Source: Larix sibirica
Taxonomy: Eukaryota; Streptophyta; Pinopsida; Pinales; Pinaceae
DNA length: 11,094 bases
NCBI GenBank assembly: GCA_004151065.3
Contig: NWUY0300080205.1
Coordinates: forward strand, 4,376-15,469
Direction of reading: 5' to 3'
The position numbers and the translations under genes were made by a program. Position 1 is the stretch's first letter. Each line of letters begins with the position of its first letter. The notes under the pieces are model-generated. The model made no database searches and was not told the DNA's origin. It saw only the letters and a program-made list of their open reading frames with translations. Of this stretch, positions 8,128 to 11,094 are shown piece after piece.

Positions 8128-8377
8128 TAATGTGGTGGGGCACACTCTTTCATTATATAAACCTTTTTATAAAATTTAAAAGAATGTACTCTTTATCATT
8201 TGTCTCCCATCATATTAAGAAAAGGTGCTCATAAATGAAATACAAAAAAACACTATTAATTACGTATTTATATGGCATAGATCTGCCACCCTCATCTTCA
8301 TAAATATTAGATTATTAGTCCTTGCTCTTGAATATGGTAATCGGCTTAACTTGTGTTTTTATAATTTTTATCATCTA
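8128..8377. other. AT-rich spacer between the two LINEs
   Basis: The plus strand is open from 8225 and runs into the second LINE, but the first half of that frame has an AT-driven composition and no recognisable motif. More upstream reverse transcriptase sequence of the plus-strand LINE could be hidden here beyond recognition. Confidence 0.4.
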
Positions 8378-9282
8378 TTACCTTCTTTGCCTTTTCTCCT
8401 TGTGGTAAAAGTCTTAATTAAGGCCTTAAAAGGTATATATTGGGTAAACCTTTTATATCTTACAATTGTTATTTGTGGATGTATTCTCCTCTTTTGTGAC
8501 AGTTTTTAAGGATGCTCTCGTTAAGAGAGATATTGGACTTATATTGTATGGTTATTGGATTGTTGGTAAATATTGAAAAATTTACTATCTTAATAGTGAG
8601 GTTAATAATGTAAATATAAATTGGTTTATAAAAATGTTTTTTCTAAAAAAAGTGATGTTCCATTAAGGTTTAAAATACCAAAGGTTTTATTTAAAATCTA
8701 ATGAATTTACACAAAGAGATTAGGCGTGGATTCTCAATTTGGTGGTATAGGTGGCTCTCTCAAGGAGGGAGGTTGGTGCTAGTGAAAACTGTTTTAGAAA
8801 TTATTCCTGTGTATTGGGTTTCTTTGTCTTTCATTCCCAAAGGAGTGTTGAAACAAGTGAGAAGTCTTAGTTTTAAATTCATGTGGGTTGGGGATAGTGA
8901 AAAGAAGAGATTCTCTTTGGTATCTTGGGAAATGCTTGTTGTTCCCAAAGCGACGGGTGGTCGGGGGATAAAAACTATACATTTTTGGTAAGAGATCTAG
9001 TTGCAAAATGTGTTTGGAGATTTATAGATGGAAATGGGTTATGGGTCAAGATGGTTAGACCTAAATATATAAAGCCTCAAACTATGGAATAATGGATAAA
9101 ATCTCCTTCCAAAACATTTCATAATGCTTTAATCATAAAAAAGGTGGTGTTATTGGTTTTTGCTTTGATTGGGAAGTGGTTAATATGGAAGGCATGGGAA
9201 AGCAATAGGGTGAGGCTAGGAGAAGATCCATGGGTGGGATGTGATGAGACCTTTAGGCTGCCAAGGCTTCCCACAACTCTTT
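8378..9282 (+). mobile_element. second LINE ORF2 fragment, truncated at both ends, opposite orientation
   Basis: Blocks in order are PSLPFLLVVKVLIKALKG (8378 onward, after motif B of the polymerase), LLFVDV with the motif C double Asp broken (near 8465), LREILDLYCMVIGLLVN (near 8515-8565), a degraded YLGF-like segment GLKYQRFYLKSNEF (near 8667-8710), then the GGR block and the SPSK to DPWVGC region. It lacks ORF1, endonuclease, most of the RT, the zinc finger and the RNase H. Both ends stop inside coding sequence with no poly(A), so this is not a normal 5'-truncated insertion but a piece cut by later rearrangement. Its family differs from the minus-strand LINE. Confidence 0.85.
8701..8988 (+). 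pseudogene. best-preserved part of the second LINE: GGR block and following region
   Basis: The frame reads WWYRWLSQGGRLVLVKTVLEIIPVYWVSLSFIPKG, then SFKFMWVGDSEKKRFSLVSWEMLVVPKATGGRGIKTIHF, the classic post-RT segment of plant L1 ORF2. A frameshift near 8985 moves the reading to LVAKCVWRFIDGNGLWVKMV, then QTME-stop-WIKSPSKTF (stop TAA at 9090-9092) and NRVRLGEDPWVGCDETFRLP, ending near 9282. The start at 8701 is only the first ATG in frame. LINE sequence continues upstream in other frames. Confidence 0.85.
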
Positions 9283-9345
9283 GATGGCACTCCCATAAGA
9301 TCATTTTCCATTCATGTTACATAGTGCAAAATATCAATATGCCAT
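9269..9345 (-). pseudogene. gypsy integrase N-terminal zinc-binding remnant
   Basis: The minus strand reads CTM-stop-HEWKMILWECHQRVVG, matching the start of the HHCC domain (family pattern HER-x-IL-x-x-HEGxxGGH). The first zinc-ligand His is present in ECHQRVVG. The second His is missing because gypsy similarity ends at 9269. Upstream of it, QKRHLVVRDLYFQ (near 9415-9380) is the conserved segment before the integrase. Confidence 0.75.
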
Positions 9346-10105
9346 CATTTCCTAAGTTATATAGTTGATTTCCTATGACTTGGAAATATAAATCTCTTAC
9401 CACCAGGTGCCTCTTTTGGTTGCGGTGTAGTCCTCTGGTGCCATACCTTTAGCTATAAGCAATACAAATACTCTAGGTGGTCCATATATGGAACATGTCT
9501 ACATCAGGGAATCGGTCATCTAGGGCACCTCCTAATTCCCCAGCTCAATTTTGGACATGTGATTGGGTCAAATTTTTCTAGTTTAATGACCACATTGATT
9601 GAGAACTCTTGGAGTAATATAAACCATATGCATGTGCAACCTTCTAGCACCAATTTGTTGAACACGTATTTGAGTATCAAGTGGTCGGTGAAAAAATTAA
9701 ATTGCCCCCCCTAGTAGGAGTGAAGTGAAGTGGAGCCGCTCGACTAAAAGGAGAGGAGTGAAGTTGCTTTCCCTACAAAGGAGATGAAGGTAATGTATAA
9801 ACTTCTACAGTGCATACACCATGGCCAGGCCCTCTCTCTCTGTAGTGTTGTAGTTCTTCTCATCCTGTGATAACTTCCTACTTGCAAAGTAGATTGAGTA
9901 ATCTATATCTCATTCTCCTAGCTGGGTGAGGATTGTACCCAGTAAGATTCCCAAAGCATCAACATGAACATTAAATTCTGCAGATCAATTAGGAAAATTA
10001 ATATGGGTGCATTTACAAGTTTTTATTTAAGAGTACAAAAGGCTTGTTCACACTCCCACAAGTGATGGAATGCTTAAAATTTATTTAGCCTGTGTTACGT
10101 AGGTT
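9345..10105 (-). pseudogene. gypsy RNase H domain and tether, interrupted by a 73-bp insertion
   Basis: RNase H removes the RNA template during cDNA synthesis. Visible blocks are EFNVHVDALGILLGTILTQLGE (Asp at 9960-9958), then a TGA, YFASRKLSQDEKNYNTTEREGLAMVYAL, a TAG at a Gln position and KFIHYL. After the insertion (9786-9714) and a run of seven G it continues with NFFTDHLILKYVFNKLVL, whose FTDH carries the third catalytic Asp (9686-9684). The catalytic residues I can identify are present, but stops, the insertion and a frame change break the domain. The tether follows with EFSINVVIKLEKF and DVDMFHI. Confidence 0.88.
9714..9786. repeat. 73-bp insertion in gypsy RNase H with internal 11-bp direct repeats
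   Basis: In related elements HYL is followed directly by LGG. Here about 73 bp separate CATTACCTT (9795-9787, minus strand) from CTAGGG (9714 downward). The inserted DNA is GA/TC-asymmetric and contains AGGAGTGAAGT at 9716-9726 and again at 9754-9764. It has no terminal inverted repeats and no clear target duplication, so it could be filler DNA from break repair or a fragment of another repeat. Confidence 0.6.
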
Positions 10106-10800
10106 TTTTTATGATCACATATTTACAAATGTACCGCCTATAATACCTTGTGTGGCCAAGAGTGGAGTGAAAACATTTGACCATAATCAACACAAGTAGA
10201 TTGACAATTACCGTGACCTTGGCCGAATAAAAAGTACCACCTCCTTGTATATTATATGACCCAACAGGTTTCCAAACAGGGTGCAAAAGATGCATTTTTT
10301 CAAATTCATTGAAATTTGTTACTATCTATAGCACTTGAACATTAGTTGTAGTAGCGCCACATGGTCCCACAACAATCTACATACCGTTCAATCTTCCAGA
10401 TAGACCTCCAGAAAGTTTTGGATGTAGTCTCCAAAAGAGGCTATAGAAATCCTATAGAGGACCAATGGCACATTATTAAGATGAAATGACATTACTTTGT
10501 ATGCAATGAATCCCATTCTGTGGTGAAAGTGGTCTTTCTCTTATCTTCCTCTATAATCCAAACTTGGTAATACTTGAATAACCCATATGTGAACGAGTAG
10601 GCTTCCTTACCTACAACTTGATCTAGCACTTCATCACAAAATAGAGAGGGGAATGGATTATTTATGCATGCTACATTCAAACTCTCTAAGTACACATAGA
10701 CCCTTGTATATTTAGTATCCTTTTTCCTCCAGATCACAGTTAGACTTATCCACTTCGAATCTTCAATAGTGAAGATCAATTCCACTGCCAGTATTTTCAA
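10105..10800 (-). pseudogene. gypsy reverse transcriptase, catalytic residues lost
   Basis: From 10800 to 10492 the frame reads FTIEDSKWISLTVIWRKK, YLESLNVACINNPFPSLF, then EAYSFTYGLFKYYQVWI and TTFTTEW. Motif A has Tyr (TAT, 10587-10585) where the family has the catalytic Asp. A one-base deletion near 10503-10512 follows, then AYKVMSFHLNNVPLVLYRI and the motif C site VYLED-stop-TV (10402-10388). There the first Asp of the pair is Glu and TGA follows at a Trp position. The next parts are MNLKKCIFCTLFGNLLGH, a frameshift near 10230, AKVTVIVNLL and LGHTRYYRRYI (near 10160-10128). The fold is fully recognisable and cannot be active. Confidence 0.92.
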
Positions 10801-11060
10801 TTTTTTTCTTTACCTTATCTTTAACCCTGGGATTTAAATTGTACAACCTATGATTCACTAGATTTGTATCTAGACACAGATCAATATTCATCTCTCCTAG
10901 GCCACCTTTTACACCTTTCAACTCATTGAATTTCTACAGAAACAAGTCTTCATACTGTTTCAGGAGGGATACAACTTCATACATTGTTTTCTCATCCGAG
11001 TACTTACCTAATCAAGCTATGTTTGGCCTCTCCTCTATTCCCAAATTTATCTTCCCAACC
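10790..11060 (-). pseudogene. gypsy pol linker upstream of reverse transcriptase
   Basis: The minus strand reads KINLGIEERPNIA-stop-LGKYSDEKTMYEVVSLL, then KQYEDLFL-stop-KFNELKGVKG, GEMNIDLCLDTN and RLYNLNPRVKDKVKKKI. These are the conserved blocks between protease and reverse transcriptase in plant gypsy elements (LGTEE-like, EDLF, MKGI-like, LNPRYKEKV-like). A frameshift near 10790-10805 joins it to the RT. Confidence 0.85.
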
Positions 11061-11094
11061 TTGTATCTAGACACAGATCAATATTCATCTCTCC
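10864..11094 (+). repeat. 34-bp exact direct repeat, period 197 bp, ending at the window edge
   Basis: The 34 bases at 10864-10897 recur without mismatch at 11061-11094, the last base of the window. The core is TCTAGACACAGATCAATATT. In the gypsy pol the first copy encodes GEMNIDLCLDT, its normal place between the EDLF block and the LNPR block. The second copy lies upstream of the LGIEE block, where that sequence does not belong. This is either the start of a 197-bp tandem duplication or an assembly end effect. Confidence 0.85.

Larger units (their letters stand above)
9269..11094 (-). mobile_element. Ty3/gypsy retrotransposon pol fragment, decayed
   Basis: In the minus-strand direction it runs from the protease-RT linker (11060) through reverse transcriptase and RNase H to the first residues of the integrase zinc-binding domain (9269). 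There it meets the plus-strand LINE. No LTR, gag, primer-binding site or integrase core is present, so both ends are cut: one by the junction at 9269-9282, the other by the window edge. Several frameshifts (near 10790, 10510, 10230 and 9710) and many stops are present. The linker and LGHTRYYRRYI motif match the plant gypsy lineage with LGHTGYYR-type RT ends. Confidence 0.92.

Noticed and set aside
8225-8509. Hydrophobic plus-strand frame that could pass for a membrane protein
   Set aside because: Its second half is the degraded reverse transcriptase of the plus-strand LINE. The hydrophobic look comes from AT-rich codons.
9119-9304. Minus-strand frame of 61 codons as a gene
   Set aside because: Only its first dozen residues are gypsy integrase. 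The rest is antisense to the LINE fragment, so it merely spans the junction.
9700-9790. Insertion in gypsy RNase H as a MITE
   Set aside because: No terminal inverted repeats and no convincing target-site duplication at its edges.
1-11094. CRISPR array, bacterial operon, phage or plasmid system
   Set aside because: No spaced short repeats, no bacterial ribosome-binding sites and no compact gene order. Retroelement content is eukaryotic and plant-like.

Overview
The window looks like nuclear repeat DNA from a seed plant with a large, transposon-rich genome. A gymnosperm is plausible, but nothing in the sequence proves it. It is AT-rich, has no bacterial-style gene packing, and holds no intact gene. 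What can be recognised is the decayed remains of two LINE (L1-type) retrotransposons, one Ty3/gypsy pol region and one unidentified coiled-coil coding region. All of them carry in-frame stops, and the retroelements also carry frameshifts.

Layout. Positions 1-603 are AT-rich with no gene. Positions about 604-1976 (minus) hold one long reading frame with no frameshift but about a dozen stops. It encodes an unrecognised protein with a 50-residue tandem repeat and a coiled coil, and may extend upstream to about 2323 with weak support. Positions 2576-8107 (minus) are a nearly full-length plant LINE. In its own direction it has a 5' region, ORF1 (nucleic-acid-binding protein with a CCHC knuckle), the C-terminal end of the AP-type endonuclease, reverse transcriptase, a zf-RVT-type region, an archaeal-like RNase H domain, and a 3' untranslated region. 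It is flanked by a near-identical direct repeat of 19-20 bp (2557-2575 and 8108-8127), a good candidate target-site duplication. The N-terminal two thirds of the endonuclease are missing, so the copy has an internal deletion. Positions about 8378-9282 (plus) are a second, divergent LINE ORF2 fragment in the opposite orientation. It runs directly into a Ty3/gypsy pol fragment (9269-11094, minus). In coding order that fragment holds the protease-RT linker, reverse transcriptase, RNase H and the first residues of the integrase zinc-binding domain.

The retroelement enzymes are dead. The LINE RT has Glu for Asp in motif A. The gypsy RT has Tyr for Asp in motif A and Glu for the first Asp of motif C. 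The LINE RNase H has lost its catalytic Glu to a stop and one Asp to Asn. Many in-frame stops are explained by single C-to-T or G-to-A changes at Gln, Arg or Trp codons, as expected from long silencing by cytosine methylation.

Points most worth a second look are the unidentified 604-1976 coding region with its 150-bp tandem repeat, the bounded LINE with its target-site duplication, a stop codon shared at the same place by the two divergent LINEs, a 73-bp insertion inside the gypsy RNase H, and a 34-bp direct repeat ending exactly at the last base of the window.
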